A DNA stretch of 64,000 nucleotides from Dromaius novaehollandiae (GCF_036370855.1 NC_088102.1:45235835-45299834), one strand, 5' to 3'; shown: positions 1-13,400, counted from the first letter of the stretch. Made by a program: numbers and translations. The notes: a model not told the origin generated them from the sequence alone.

Positions 1-2130
1 AGACAGAAAGGTTACAAGAGACTAATAAGATATGGGAAGTACTAGCATAGGTTATGCTTAAACCTCACACCACAGCCAGAGTTCAACCCTTCGCCAACTT
101 GTAAACTAACTTGAACCTGACCAAGGTATTTGAATGAAAAGGCAGCAGAGGCTGAAAGGGCGGGGGGGGGGGGGGGGGGCAATGCCCTGGGTCCAGCACA
201 AAACAGACTGCACAATGTGGGGAGAGAGGAATTGCTGGCAAGCTCACATAAACCCTCCTGTGAGAGGCCTAACTGTAGGCCTAACTACAAGGCCCTTGAT
301 AGCTCTGCTACCCGTTTCACCATGTCACCAGTAAGGTGAACAAGGGATCAGTAAAACAGTCAACAAATGAGTAAATAGGTGAACAGTCACAGAAAGGGTA
401 TTAACCAACAAGGTTATGATCAATCGAATGTCATCCAACCATGAACCAAATTGTACATCTATTAAAGAAAAAAAAAGTTCTCCTCAGAATATGGACCCCT
501 TCTCCCCATCAGCAAGGTGGATCAATTACCATCTTTCTAATCAGGGCAGGTCTATGGACTGCTCTTACTAGTAGAGGGTGGTTGAACAGGGGCTCCTCTC
601 CATGGCCCTTAAGGCCACTAGACACGAAAACATAGCCAAATGTAATGTCACTTATACTAATTGTGTTTTGGTCAGCTTTGTGGCTGCATGCAATGCACCT
701 CCTGCCAATTACACCACCCTGCTGGGGGACAGCCCCACCTGCTCCAGGAGCCCCTGAGGCCAGTGCGGAGGTGGCCTCTGAGCTGGGAGGTGCGTATCTG
801 CAAGGCCAACTACCTGCATTCATGGGAGGATTGAGGTTTTGCTGGATAGTCAGCATATTAACCACAGTGACCCCTGTTACAGCGGGTCAACACACTCCAA
901 GGGGTGGAAAAATCAGAGCCTGAAGGCTACCCAAAAGCACTGGCCAGATGGAAAGGCCTCACAAAAGTGTTAAGAAAAAACATTAACGCTGGATCTGAAG
1001 TACAGTGCCAGAAGTTACAGCAGCTAAATTAATTAATACATCAGGCTACAGGCTCCATGTGCAAAGTATTACCTGTAGAACAGATGCCCAGGAATACCTC
1101 TGTCTTCCTGTATGTGCCTCACTGGCCGTCACCACTGACGCTGAAGAACGTCAACACGTGGAAGGGGACTTGGCAACACTGGAAAGCCCTTCTTCGTTGG
1201 ACAGCATGGGAATGACATACAAGCATCAAGGAAAACTGAAAAGCAGCCTGATGGTGTAGCAATACAAGCGTTACATCAGAATCAACACATCATCCAGACT
1301 GCAAGGCAAGTAGCTAGTGCTGCTACTGCCCAATGGGGGGACATTGTCGGTGGTTTTAGTTCCAGTACTACTGCTATTCTACACCCCTTCTCCCACACAA
1401 TATTAGTTTCACTTGTTGCTACACCTGTATTATTAATTGTAGTAATCTCTTTGTAGATAAGAGTCTTTCTAGCAACCAAATAGCTTACTGATGTAACCTG
1501 GAAACTACAGTATCTTCAGGGAAGGCCATCTGTGCGGATCACGGATCACGGAGTGGAGTGACGTTGGCCTAGCCGGAAGACCATAGCACACCGAGGAGTT
1601 AGGGATCCACCTAATGGTTGACCTGAGGCAGGCGCAGGCCTGTGCTGTGCTGAGCTGCACTTATCACTCGCCTGCAGGAGAGCTTAGCTGGCTAACTGCA
1701 ACAGAGGAACCTGTAAGCAGCTCCTGCTTGGTACCTGGTGATGCCATTGGCATGGTCTTGCCTCTATGTAAAAGTGAAGCAGTATGTTTTCATGTGAACA
1801 TCCTTTTGCTCAACAGTAGAAATGATGAATACAGCTGTTTACTTCTAAGAACATCCGATAAAAACTGTTAAGGCTGCAATGCCATTGAACCTCACCATGG
1901 ATGGGATCTATGCAGTGTGCCTGCCTGTCCATCCAATGCTGCACACTACTTAGGTTTCCCAGCATCTAGACAGATGTAAGATTATCTACGCTATCCCCTT
2001 TCTCTTTCTTGTCTTATCTAAAATAAATGGTATTCTAACGAATACCTTACAGAATCTGAGTACTTTTCTTACTTGGATCTATAATGAACACTTGCACTAG
2101 TGCATTACATTTGGCCCAGTAAGAAATGCT
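1..2130 (+). mobile_element. Endogenous retrovirus copy A, partial (internal region, env side, plus LTR)
   Basis: Fossil retroviral segment that begins before the window. Positions 61-200 resemble 36360-36500 of the second locus (about 80% by eye). About 225-2015 is nearly identical to the block at 38040-39430. The part at about 640-1460 is env-like: its 3' end encodes a hydrophobic stretch resembling the membrane anchor of a retroviral Env transmembrane subunit, ending shortly before the LTR. The LTR follows at 1559-2109. A run of about 18 G at 162-179 interrupts the internal part. The copy is broken and lacks most of a full internal region. The near-identity with the other locus suggests a recent event, but the family itself also has older, more diverged members here. 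I do not recognise a named family. Confidence 0.8.
1559..2109 (+). repeat. LTR of ERV copy A
   Basis: About 551 bp, starting TG and ending CA, preceded by a short purine-rich stretch (1549-1558) that could be the polypurine tract. It carries AATAAA near 2021 in its 3' part. It aligns end to end with the LTRs at 34822-35348 and 38963-39502. The roughly 20 bases after its end resemble the leader that follows the LTR at 34822-35348. Confidence 0.75.
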
Positions 2131-3139
2131 TTACAATGCATAGTAAGTAAAGATGTGGAGGAGAACTGCAGCCTCAACGTGGGGTTACAAGGGAAAGCCA
2201 GACAACTTTCTCCAAGAGCGGTAGGTAGTGCAGGGGCAGGTTCCAATCTTAATTAAAATGGAGTGCTAAATACACAGCCGTTCTCCCATGCTTTTTTTAA
2301 AGCAGCTCAACATTGTTTCTAGAGCAGGAGCCCAGTGCCCCAAGGCAAGGGCAGCTCAATCCCTCATCCTGCAGCTGCATGATAAACAACATTAATTCAA
2401 ATGTCCTGGCTCTGAAGCCATTTTCAAAGGCAGTCTTATTCTCCTAGGCCACTGCAAAGTGGGACCAGGAGGCACAGCAGCAGAGCAGTGATCATGCTGG
2501 GAGGGCAGAAAGGGACATGCGAAAAGGTTAGGTTCCCAAACAGGTAGCTGCAGAAAGTAGCAACCATCACCTCTAAGGTACAATGCATTTATAGACTGTG
2601 ATGGTCTCCTACAGCCACTGTCCAATCATTCTCTACTAGCCAGAGCAGCCCATAGAGCTCCCCTGATCAGGAAAACTGTGATCCATCTGCCTTGCCAATG
2701 GCGAGAAGGAGTCCTTACCAATCCACAGCCCAGCCATCTCCTCTCTGAAGGATCCAAGGCAGGGGGAGGGCAGCAAAGCTCTGGAGACAACGATAAGCCC
2801 CGCAGCTGCCTGGCTTCTCTAGGAAGTGGTGATTCTCGACTCATCCACTTGTCACTATGGGGACACTAATGTGGAAGGAGCAACCGCAGCCCAGCCTTGC
2901 TCAGCCTACTGCAGTACAGCAAAGAGCTAAACTTGCAGTACTTCATTCTTCTTCTAAATCTGTTTCCAGCCTCACCCTGAGGCTCCTGCAAACTAGTACT
3001 TCTTCCCAGAGTTACTCATGTATGAGGTATTTCATACTCACTTTCCTTTCTCCGCGTGGCTGTGGTTGGCAGCATAGCCACCCTTAGTCCTGTTTCTTGC
3101 AGATGTACCACAGATGCTGCCAGTGGACAGATACACCTG
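2131..3139. other. Intergenic stretch without recognised gene
   Basis: Apart from the inverted ERV fragment, I see no coding similarity, RNA gene or simple repeat here. In human the next gene beyond ARHGAP1 is ATG13, convergent with it. None of its coding sequence is recognisable in this window. Confidence 0.5.
2612..2714 (-). repeat. Inverted fragment of the same ERV family (env region)
   Basis: The reverse complement of this stretch aligns with about 490-595 of copy A at roughly 75-80% identity by eye, and the two peptides share the pattern WITVFLIR / SITIFLIR. It is a small, older, broken fragment on the opposite strand. Its true ends are not clear; similarity fades on both sides. Confidence 0.55.
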
Positions 3140-6100
3140 GATCTAGGATTAGGTTTTGATTTTTATTGAAATACAAAAAGTGCAAACTGTGAAATATAAG
3201 ATTGGTGCAGCTTAGAAGGAAATAAACATGAATGTGAACTGATACCACTGTGAAAACCCCAGCCCAGCACCTGATAAACATCAATAGAAAAGAAGGCAGG
3301 GAACACTAGCAACAAAAGCAAAGCCAGAAGTTTTGCACAAGGGCTCCGCAAATAAAAGAGGAAACGAGGGCCAAACTGGCCCTCAGCCCTCTATCAAATG
3401 AGCAGACACTACCACAAGGCATCCAGATGGCCCCACCACCATCTGCATCACCCAATGGCTCTGATGTCAGTAATATAGCTTGGGCCAGGGAGCCATTGGG
3501 GCCATTAAGATAGCACTGGGCTTAGCAGAGGGGAATGGTCTAGGTGCTAAAATGCAGATGCTGGAAGTGGAATAAATTCTCTACCCCCTCAGAGAAAAGG
3601 CTAATAGCTAATCTGAAAGACAAGCTAGGGAAGAGAACCCTACACAGCTCTATGATAAGGAGAAAAATGATAAAGACCAGCTCCCTAAACAGATACTGCC
3701 CCCCACTTATATGGAGAGGAGAAAAAGCAGCCCAGGCAGGCCCCTGAACCTAGCCCCTGCCTATGGCACTCTGCATGAGGAGGCTGACCAGGTGAGGAGG
3801 GAATTTAATCCCACGGGCTTGGCAGATGCAAGCTCCTGTGGCCACCCACTGGGCAGATGCTGCAGGCAGGCCCAGGCCAGTTCCTTGCCCAAATCATGGG
3901 AGGGATATTTCAATAAAAGGCATTCAGGAGAGCAGACTGCAGAAGCAAAAGCAGCCCCAGTTACTGTGCCTGCTCCAGGAGCCTTGGCAGCTCCGGCATG
4001 AGAAGCTGCAGAGGAAAGGGGACATTTACACTGGGTCCTTTCAAGGATTTACAAGCACTTTCCCACCATGAGCAGTAGGAGCTTCCTGAACACCCTTCAA
4101 ATCTGCTCCCCGCAGGCACTGACCTGAAGCAGGCTTTATCCCTGCCTGCAGGGAATGCACCAGGCTTCATTTCACTAAAAAAAGGAAACATCACTTCAAG
4201 AATTCATTAAAAAAAGAAAGAAAAAAAAAAGACAGAACACAGACACTTGCAGCAATCCCTGCTCCCTCCCTGGAGAGGAGCTAAGCTACCCCCAGTCCTG
4301 CTCCTCTCGCAGGGAATGGTACTTGCTACCCTCTCCAGAGAGCTAGGGCTGCGAGTAGGGTCAAGGCCTTGTGCCCCAGCACATAGGCACTTCCCATTCC
4401 AAGCTCCTGGCCTTCAGCTTGTTTGTCCCTGGAGAAGTTAGCTGGGTTTGCCTTTCCTCTAGGGAGATACAAGCAAGGCCAGAATCAGCTATAGATACAG
4501 TCAGAGCACCCAGGCTCACCCCACACTGAAGCCTACACAGAGCAAGGTGCTCACAGGGAAAGGAAAAGAGTGGCTGTCCTGGGCTCATTCAGCCTCTATG
4601 CTCCTCCCAGGCTGTCAAGTAAGCCTTGACTCTTAAAGCAAATACTGGGCCAAGTACACCTCTCCCCACACTGTCTATCCTGGCAGAGTACTTCTCCACA
4701 GCATATCAGCCCTCCTAACTCACTCCAGCAGAGATCAAAGGTGAATTAGGAGCTGAGCGTCTCTACCTCCAAACATTATTTGGCTACTGCTGTGAATTGT
4801 CCAGGCTGAAACCATTCATATCCTAGCCAAACACGGAAGAATCTTCCTCTTATGGGAGGGAAACTAAGTAGCCTGGTAGCCTCCATAAGGCAAAGTCCCC
4901 CAGCATCTAGCAGGGATCAGACCCAGTCCTGCCCTCAAACATCCCTTGATCCAGCCTTAGAAACATTCAGCTTCTGGCTCACTGTTCCCACCCACGCACT
5001 GGTGTGCCTTCCCCACCCCAGCTGGACAGACCTGCACTGCCTCACACATTCCCCAAGCCAGCTGGCTGGATCTGCAATGCCCCCACAGATGCCCCACATC
5101 AGCTGGCTGGACATCTGCTGCCTCACAGAGCTGCCTATGTTCACACCCATCCCCATTATGGAGCTTAGCAGAAATAGCAATTTCCACAATTCCTGCTGTT
5201 GATATTCATCAGCAGCCTGTCACTTATTTTGATTACAACAAGGGCACCAACTTTTGATCAGTGTTTAAAAGCAGGTTAAAATACTATGAAAAAGTAAATT
5301 CCATTTAGAATCCAATGACTTTAAAAAATGAGCTCTGCTTGGTCCAACATATTTGTCCCTGTGGGTAGGTTCAGCACGGAGCAAGACTGACCCAGGCATG
5401 CAGGGCACAAGATAAAACACACTGGTGAAGTAAGGCTAGAATTTTCCTCACTAACACTCTCTCAGGCCCAGGCTAAGGAGAGGGATCTCTTTTAGCTCAA
5501 GTAAGGGGAATGTCACAATCCAAAACCAACAGTGAAGCACTGTGTTGTAGCTACTTTGGGAAGACACTGGGCCCATCTTGCTCTAAGCCTGCCTTGCAGA
5601 CAAACAGATTTCTCCAGCCATGCCCAAGGCATATAGGATGCATCAGATCAGGCTTCCATGTAGGATGGAAGGGAAGCATGAACCAAGCAGGAGATAGGCC
5701 AAAGGTCCTCAGCATGGAGAAGCTTTTCCCTCATAGCTTTGGCACATGAGTGTTCAGCACCTGGGCGGAGACTTGAAAGCCAGGTCTTCTGTACTCCAAA
5801 GTAAGGGTTAGCCCCAGTCCTCAGACCTTCCCTCAAGGCCATGCTCTCCGTTATGTTGTGCTGGAGAAAGTTCTGCTCAAACCGAAGAGAAAAAGAATGG
5901 CCAAGGCACTCTGTGCCAGTTAGCACAGATATATGTGCCTGAAGGGGTCGAAGAGGCCTTGTGTTGTTGCCACAGGGAAAGGCAGTGATCATCATAGTAT
6001 TCAGCAGTTCAGTGTCACTAGGGCACTTGCCCCCTGCAATTCAGATTCGTTATCTGTAAATGGCCCCAACCAGGCCCCACACACAGCCAGGGTGGGCATG

Positions 6101-6916
6101 AACCTTCCCAACAAGGCTGGAAATGCTGCTAGAGAGACATTAACACCTGAGTGGGTAACTGTGGGAGGCACCTCACCCACCATACCCCAGCAAAAGCTGA
6201 AGAGTATCTGGAGGACATCTCAAAGGGGGGTGGGCTAAGCTCAGCTCCCCTGTGTCGGAGTCTGGCAGGCCCATGCAGCCCAGGTACCCTGAGCCTCTCC
6301 TTCACTTGCCTGCCAAAAACACAGGCTCCAGAGTGGTGTTTGCCTAGTGCATGCTACCTAAAGCATAAGGGCTACCTGCTCCCTTCACTGCTTCAGGTGC
6401 CTTTGGGGAAAGGCAGGATGCATGTTCAGTGCTGAGAAGATGGGACTCACGGCAAGAACATCTCTGCCAAAAAAACCCAGAAAGCCTGCCCTGGCCTCAA
6501 TAGCCCAGCTGAGGCAAGGGGGATGAGCTGGGACTTTGGGGAGTGTTTAAACAAATTAGGTCTTTGCTTTGGAAAGGACCAGGAGGGCAGAAAAACCACG
6601 TGAGGGAAGGAAGAAAGGAAGGAAGGTCAGCTTACATGGGAGCAGACTGGTGATGAGCCCTGGAAGAGCTGCACAGACTGGCAGGTGGGCTAGGACTCCA
6701 CCCCCAGCAGCCAGGAGACCAGCTCCCCTCCCCACCTGGAGCAGCAGGTCTCCTGCTCACTCACTCACACACTTATTCCACCATCTCCACAGCCCTCGTT
6801 CTGCTCATCACCTGGGGAATCAATGGTCCCTTTGCACTGGAAACACCTTGGTCACAGCTCCAAGACAAGGTGGGAAAGAAGGTGGGCACAGTGTGCTAGT
6901 GTAGGCTGGCCTGGGC
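3140..6916 (-). other. ARHGAP1: Probable ARHGAP1 3' untranslated region
   Basis: No coding exon of any recognised gene lies between the ARHGAP1 stop and the AATAAA at 3162-3167, so this stretch of about 3.8 kb is inferred to be 3' UTR, possibly with a shorter form ending near 3780. A long 3' UTR is usual for this gene, but this one would be longer than I would expect. Open frames here are short and unlike known proteins. Confidence 0.4.
3162..3167 (-). terminator. Candidate ARHGAP1 poly(A) signal AATAAA
   Basis: TTTATT on the plus strand reads AATAAA on the minus strand. It is the clearest canonical signal downstream of the ARHGAP1 stop codon that I found. A weaker ATTAAA lies at 3804-3809. 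Cleavage would be expected near 3140. Confidence 0.4.
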
Positions 6917-9900
6917 TCAGGCCTCCACATCCTCAAACAGCTCCTCCTGGTGATCCAGCAGGAACTTCGTAAAGGTATTGATGGGGTTGATGGCTTTGAG
7001 GGTGATGGCTACATCTTTGGCCCACAGCAGATTTGGGCCAAAAACAACCGCTAGGTTGGTGTTTGTCATCTTGTTTCGGTCACTGTGAGCAGAGACCTGT
7101 GTGAGAAGGAAAGAGACCACTGTGAATCCTACAGAACAGCACAGCAGCTGCCCTCTACCCTCCCCAAAGCCAGAGTTGACAGACCCCTAAGGGCAAATGG
7201 GAGCAGGATGGCAGACAGCAGCTGAAGGCCCACTGCCAGAAGATGGCTGGGGGAAACACACTTGATCTCTAGCATTCAGGAGGTAGAGAGCAACATCTTG
7301 CCATTTTCCACATCCCACTATGGTTCAACCACGAGGACACATCATAATACCAGGATGAAGAGTGCTCTCAGCTGATATTTCCTTGGTCCTGATCACCCCT
7401 CTAACCGAAATCATCTTCCTTCTTGCTAGTGTAGCCTTGCAGTGGCTTCCCTAGCAACAGAAAGTCCTCTAGGGTGGGTCTGAGACCCCTTTTCTTGTTC
7501 AGTCTTCTGCTCAGATACTTTGCAGTCGTGCCTGCACCCCAGGGAGCTTTCAGCCTCCTCGGTATAGACCACACTGACTTAATGCCTGCTTGCACCTCTC
7601 AGTCTTATGAGAAGGGACTGCTTTAGGCTCATTCATCATGATCATTTCCGATCTCTGTATAAGAGGAGCATACAATAAAGAAAGGCAATTTCCTGGCCTA
7701 AGCCTCATTTCCTCTCAAAGGGAAGGAGAGAGCAGGCAGTCAAAAAGCTGATGACAGGAACAGACAGCTGACTGCCCACTTTGGAGCAGCTCACCTGCAC
7801 CAGAAAGGCTGTCAATAAACAAAGCACTTGGTAGTTCTCTTCTGGCAGAGTCTGGAGTGTTTTGCGAACAACATCCACACGATTCACCTCCTCCACACCT
7901 ATAAAGGGAGAGACACAGGGCAAGCAGGTCCATGAGAAAGCCTCATCTCTCCATGCAAAGTGGGAATACCTCAGCACCCCTCCTAATGAAAGCCCAGTTT
8001 GCAGTCACAGGGTATCCCATGCAGGGCTGCCCCTTCTCCAATAAAGAGTGGTTTGGAAGGCATCTTTGCTCTTGCCCAGTGCAATATTCAGGGGATTGCA
8101 CACTCTTGTTACAACTCACTCTGGAAGCTGACAACATGGCTGTAGAGGTCAAAAGTGAGGAGGGGCTCAGGTAACTCCCTCAAGAAGGTCTTGAGGATCA
8201 CAGCAGGGAGGTGGACATCTTCATAGTGCTGGAAATCTACTGGCACACCTGGGAAAGGAGAGCAGAGACTCAGTGCTCACTGGCCAAAGCAGGACTTCCT
8301 CCAGACAAAGAATGGGACTTAAGACTCAGAGCCCAGAACTGGGGAAGGAGGATCTTAAAGAAGAACATGGAGAAGGGATTGGAGTACAGTAACTTCTGGC
8401 AGTTTTGAAAAACCTGCTCCAAAAGCATATGCAAAGCACCTCTGAATCTAGCACTACACCTCTAGAAGTCATCAAATGAAGCAAATGTTTTCTTCCTGGT
8501 CATCTTTTCTCCTTCCAGCATAACCACACTAAGATGGGGTATCCTATCCTGGGAAACAGGAAAATTTTCAGGAAGGAAAAAAGCAGTGAGGGAAGAATGA
8601 GCGCAAAAGAACACGTTTTCCATGCAGCAGAAGCATTATACAGTATCTGACACTTCTCCCTTGCAGCTCAGATCATGTCCTGATAGTAGAGTAAGGCCTC
8701 ACCTAGAGAGCAGAGAAGCCATAACAGACTAGCTCCAGTACAGTTCTGTTTGGACAGCAGGAGTTAGGGAACAAGAAGGGCTCTGCTGAGCTGGGGCACT
8801 TACCCATGTTGTATTTTTGCTGGACCTCCCTGACAACCTGTGTATTTGCTGATCTCCGGAAAATCCCCTCTGTTGCAAGAGCTGTAAAGTGAGAGCAGAA
8901 AGAAAAGAAATACATGGGAGTCTCTGGGAACACCAGTCTTACCAGTCATAAATCCATGTCGTGAGTTGTTTGGATAGATGCTGACAAGTCCCTTTTTTAG
9001 AGTACTGCAATTCTTCCTGCCTACTTCTAGCAGCAGGCACAGAATACAACGAGCATTTGCTGCTCTTACACAAGTGGGAGCAGGGACAGCTGGAAGAAAG
9101 AGGTCTGGCAGGCCCTGATACTGCATAACCTCTCTTGAAGGCTAATTCACCCAGCTCAGGTCTTTACACTGTATTCTGTGCTGCTTTTCTGCTGTGTCTC
9201 ACTACACTCTGGATGGGAACTGGATGGAGGAGAGGCCACCACTGTGGAAATAAGAGGGGCTGCAGCTTCCCCTGATCACTCACCATGCTCTTGCAAATGG
9301 GCAATGGTCTCCCTGACCACCAGAGGAACAGACAACTGATCGGGGCTCTTCTCCCGTAGACTGTGGGAAGAGAGGAAAGGTTAAAAATGGCTGGTCATCT
9401 CTGCCCTGCATGCAGCCCCAGACATGTAAACTTGCCCACACAAGCAAGATATTTGATTGGCACACAGGATCTTGCTACCCCAGTGTCCAGTTCAACCATT
9501 ACTCCAGACTTCTCTACTTCTCACTCACTATGCTAAGTCATTCACTGGAGCAGGTATGGACTCCTTACTACATCACAGGAATATTTCTCTGCCTTCTGTA
9601 AAAATCATAGCATACAGATGCCAGGGCAAAGGGGCTCCCAGAAGACAAGGTCGTTAGCTACAAACCAGCTGAAGAGGGTCCAAGTTCCTTTTTCCTTTCC
9701 CACTGTAGGAAAGGACAGAAAGCAGCTGATACATGAGAGAAAGATGCACAGAATAAAATCACCCCCCCCCCCATACCTGCACCTACCCACTGTAATGGAA
9801 GACATACCAAACCCAGTGGCTGGCAGGGAAGGTCTAGTGTTGCCAACGTGTTAGCTGCCACTCTCACATTTGACAGTCCACAGCACTTCAAAGCATGGAG

Positions 9901-10404
9901 CCATTCACCTTCTCAGGCCACTAGCAAGCTCAGGCATGTAGCACCACATGTGTTACATTTGGAAAAGTTCTGTTGAAGCTGGGGAATGTGTTCTCAGATT
10001 GCTTCAGAGGGCCTGTCTGGCCACAGAGCAATCTGAGAACACATTCCCCAGCTTCAACAGAACAACTCCATCCTAATTTACAGTGGGATCTAGCCTGGGA
10101 ATCAAGAGGGTGGAAATGAACTGGGTTAGTCAGGATATGGACATGAGAACAGTTTCTCAAAAGGATGACTCAAGTTTTGTAGTAAGTCCAAACTACAAGA
10201 AATTTTACAGCCATTTCTGCAGCTGTTCACTTATAAATACAGTGACCTCCTATCAGCCAGGCCAGGGCAAAAGCAATACAATCCACAGATACTCACTGCT
10301 GGAGCGAGACTCCAAACTGCTGGTTTGGCAGTGGTGGGCGTGGGGGTATTGGCTTCTGCGGAACTTGTGAAGGTTTCTGCAGGGATCTCAGATATTCATC
10401 GTAT
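6917..10404 (-). CDS. ARHGAP1: ARHGAP1 exons encoding the proline-rich linker and RhoGAP domain
   Basis: Exon 10404-10297 encodes a [11 protein letters not shown]3-ligand motif at residues 231-239. The next five exons encode the RhoGAP fold: arginine finger in [14 protein letters not shown] (Arg283), [28 protein letters not shown], and [17 protein letters not shown], which carries the conserved GTPase-contacting asparagine. The C-terminus is EELFEDVEA, shorter and different from the human tail. Confidence 0.93.
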
Positions 10405-13400
10405 CTGTGGCAAAACACAGACTAGTAAAGACCCATTCCACCTTTTAGAAAGAGCACCAACCCAGCTGTACGCATGACCCACTGCTGACCCACTGGTAAC
10501 AGCTCTTAGGAAGCTCCAGCCGAGCACAGTTGATTCCACCTGCACAAAAACAAGACAGGTAGCTCAGGAGCACAGGGACAACAAGAACAAACATTTGGTT
10601 GTCAGGAAAAACCAGACAGAAAGGAAGTCTGTCTGGAGTCAGAAGCTGGACTGGGGGAATAACTGGGGATCACAGAGAGCACAGGCAGGAGACCAGGGCA
10701 GCACTGTTCATGACGAGGCAGTTGCATGCGTATGCGAACGACAGGGAATCAATCTGATAGAGCCAAGATTGTGGTGACTTCGGGAAGCCCCAAAGACAAG
10801 CTGAACTGTGTCAAGTGACCAAAGCAGTTGCCCAGACACAGCAGATGTGCACCAAGAGCTCCAGGTCAGAGTAAAGGTCAGCAGCCTGCTCTTCCATCCC
10901 CTTCACTTGCTTCCCCCTCTTGCCATTCCTCCAGAAAGGTCCCATATCGTGGAGCCCTAAACAAATGGGAGACGGGCAGCACTCTCACTTCAGTACTTGA
11001 CTTGGGATTCCCAATTGCTCCAGCTTCACGTACTCCTCCAACTCACTAAGGAAGTTCACGTAAAAAATCTTTCGTCCAAACTTAAAGCTGAAAAACAGAG
11101 ACAAGTAGGTATGTGAGGAATCAGAAAATCCAGTATCAGAAGAATTGATTTTCCAAAGGCAAGGAGAGCAGGGGTTTGCAAGAGACATCAGTGGGGGAAC
11201 AAGGCAGGTACAGCCAAGCAGCAGAGATGTCTCCCACACAGCTCTCCAACTTCATATATTTTACTAGGAAATGCCAAGGCTTTCCAAGTCATGTTCGAAG
11301 CCATAGCAGAGGCATGCTCCCTGAAGCCCTGGGCTTCCCCTTCCTAAGCTCAGCAGTAGGCTGGAGAAAACTTCTCTTTCCATTTATTTTACAGCATGAA
11401 CACAAGGGACTAAATGTAATCTGGACTGATGCTCTCACTTCGTTTTTGATTAGCAGCAGAGCCTGTAACACATTGCTTCTGCTTGGCTGGATAGCAAGAG
11501 AGCAGCACAGAGCTGCAAACTCAGTAGGCTCCCAAAGCAGTTGTTCTTTTGTCTGAATATTTCTGAGCTCAGAAATACGAGGAGACAACATAGGGTGTGA
11601 GACATCAGGGCATGCTCAGCAGCCTGTGCTCATCTTGTGTCCCACTGAGAATGTCCCATTATCCTCCCACTGTGTGATGATGTTAGTGAGCTTCCTACGT
11701 TGCTTCCTACCTGATCAGGGGTTTGAAGAGAATCAGCAGGGTCTTGATGAACATAGTCGGGTGTACAATATATAACGCTTTGATGTTCTTCTTGTACCTG
11801 CCAAGACAGGCTAAGTGAGGATGAGCTGTGCTTTAAGCAAAGGAATCAACCTTTCCACAAGATTAAGGCACCGGTAGGTACTCCATTCCTTTTGCACTCT
11901 GCCTCACCATAGCCTGGCCTCTACTCTTCCATGCTTCCTAGCTCTCTCAGGCAGCCCAGCAGCCTGAGGGCATGTTCTACATGGACCCAAGATCCACCAA
12001 GGAGCAGTGAGCAGCCTCATCAGGAAGCAACAGTTATACCACAGGGCTGACACATTTGCACTGGTTTCTGATTTTGCTGCTTGCCTGTTGCCTGAAGGAT
12101 GTAACTACAGAAGGAGCTGTGTACCCCATGATTCAGCCTGCATTAAACTACTTGCCTCCACAAACACGAGATGTAAGCAATAGTAGATCATGATCCGCAA
12201 GCTACATGGCGGGGACAGAAAGGAGATTTTCTATGTTAGGCTACAGAACAGCATACTATATCCTTCCTTGCTCTCCCCCTTACTTACTTGCGATCAAATT
12301 CCCTGTAGGCATCCCGCAGCCAGCTCAGGGATGGCTTGTTCTCACTGGTGAGGCCATGGTGCAGATACACCAGTGTGTAATCACTCTCCACATACTGGTC
12401 CAATGTGAACTTCAGGTACCTGCAAAGATACAATTGCTGAACTTGCTTCATGCTCTGTCATGGAGAGGCTCTTTCTCCCTTTAGGCCACATTTTAGGGTG
12501 CAGTAACAGAGGATTTGCTCCCCCAGTAATGGAGGTAAGTAGTTTGCAAGGATGTGTCCAGCTGAAGAAGCCACTGCATATAGAACAGCACCTGGGAATT
12601 ATGTGAGGCTTAGGAAGTTGAATAGCCACGTCCTGAGACACTACTCACCCCAGCAGTTTCACATGATCAAGTTGATGGCTTGGGGGCATCCGGCAGGCAC
12701 TGAACAAAATGACTTTCCTTCCATACTTGTCATCACCTGCAGATGAAATGCCAAAGATTACAGGGAGATTCAAGACTACATTGTAGTCTTTGCAGTAAGG
12801 TGGAAATGGAGCATGGGAAACCTCCGTAACTAGGCAGAAGTCTGGACTGCCACAGCTGCCAGCAAAGCTAAACCTGATTTTCAGCGGAGTTACCATGGGT
12901 CCAGTGGGGAAGCAGAAACCTGAACACCAAGGCTCTGGCAAGTTGGCAGTGTGAATGGAGAACAGAATCCACACTCCAGCCCTGAAAGAAGAGGAAGGAT
13001 TAGAAGCCAGGATGTCCTGGGGCACACAGTAATGGTGGCCAGTAATACAGAGCAGAGAGTGCTTGGATCATTAACACTGCGCCTGGGAAAGTTGCTCTTG
13101 ATGTAAGCACATACTGGGCACAGGGAAAACTGCCCCTCACAAACACAAGAATGACTCCTCACCTCCTGCACACAGTCCCAGACTAACTGCTTATGGTCTG
13201 ATGTATTTGTTTCTTGCTTCACCTGAAGCTGTCCTGCACACAGAATGAAGCCATTTCATACCCTGCAAAGCAAGAAATTCACAGAAACAGGCAGCCCCAG
13301 CCACAACCTAAGGAAGAGAAGCAAGCATCATCACAAGCCTCTTCTAGAGACGGACCAAGTAGGGCTGCTGAATTCTCCAGGGATTTTTGCAGAATAAGCT

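Noticed and set aside
12772-12790. 19-bp palindrome beside ARHGAP1 exon 12736-12649
   Set aside because: Arms of only 9 bp; such palindromes are common by chance in 64 kb.
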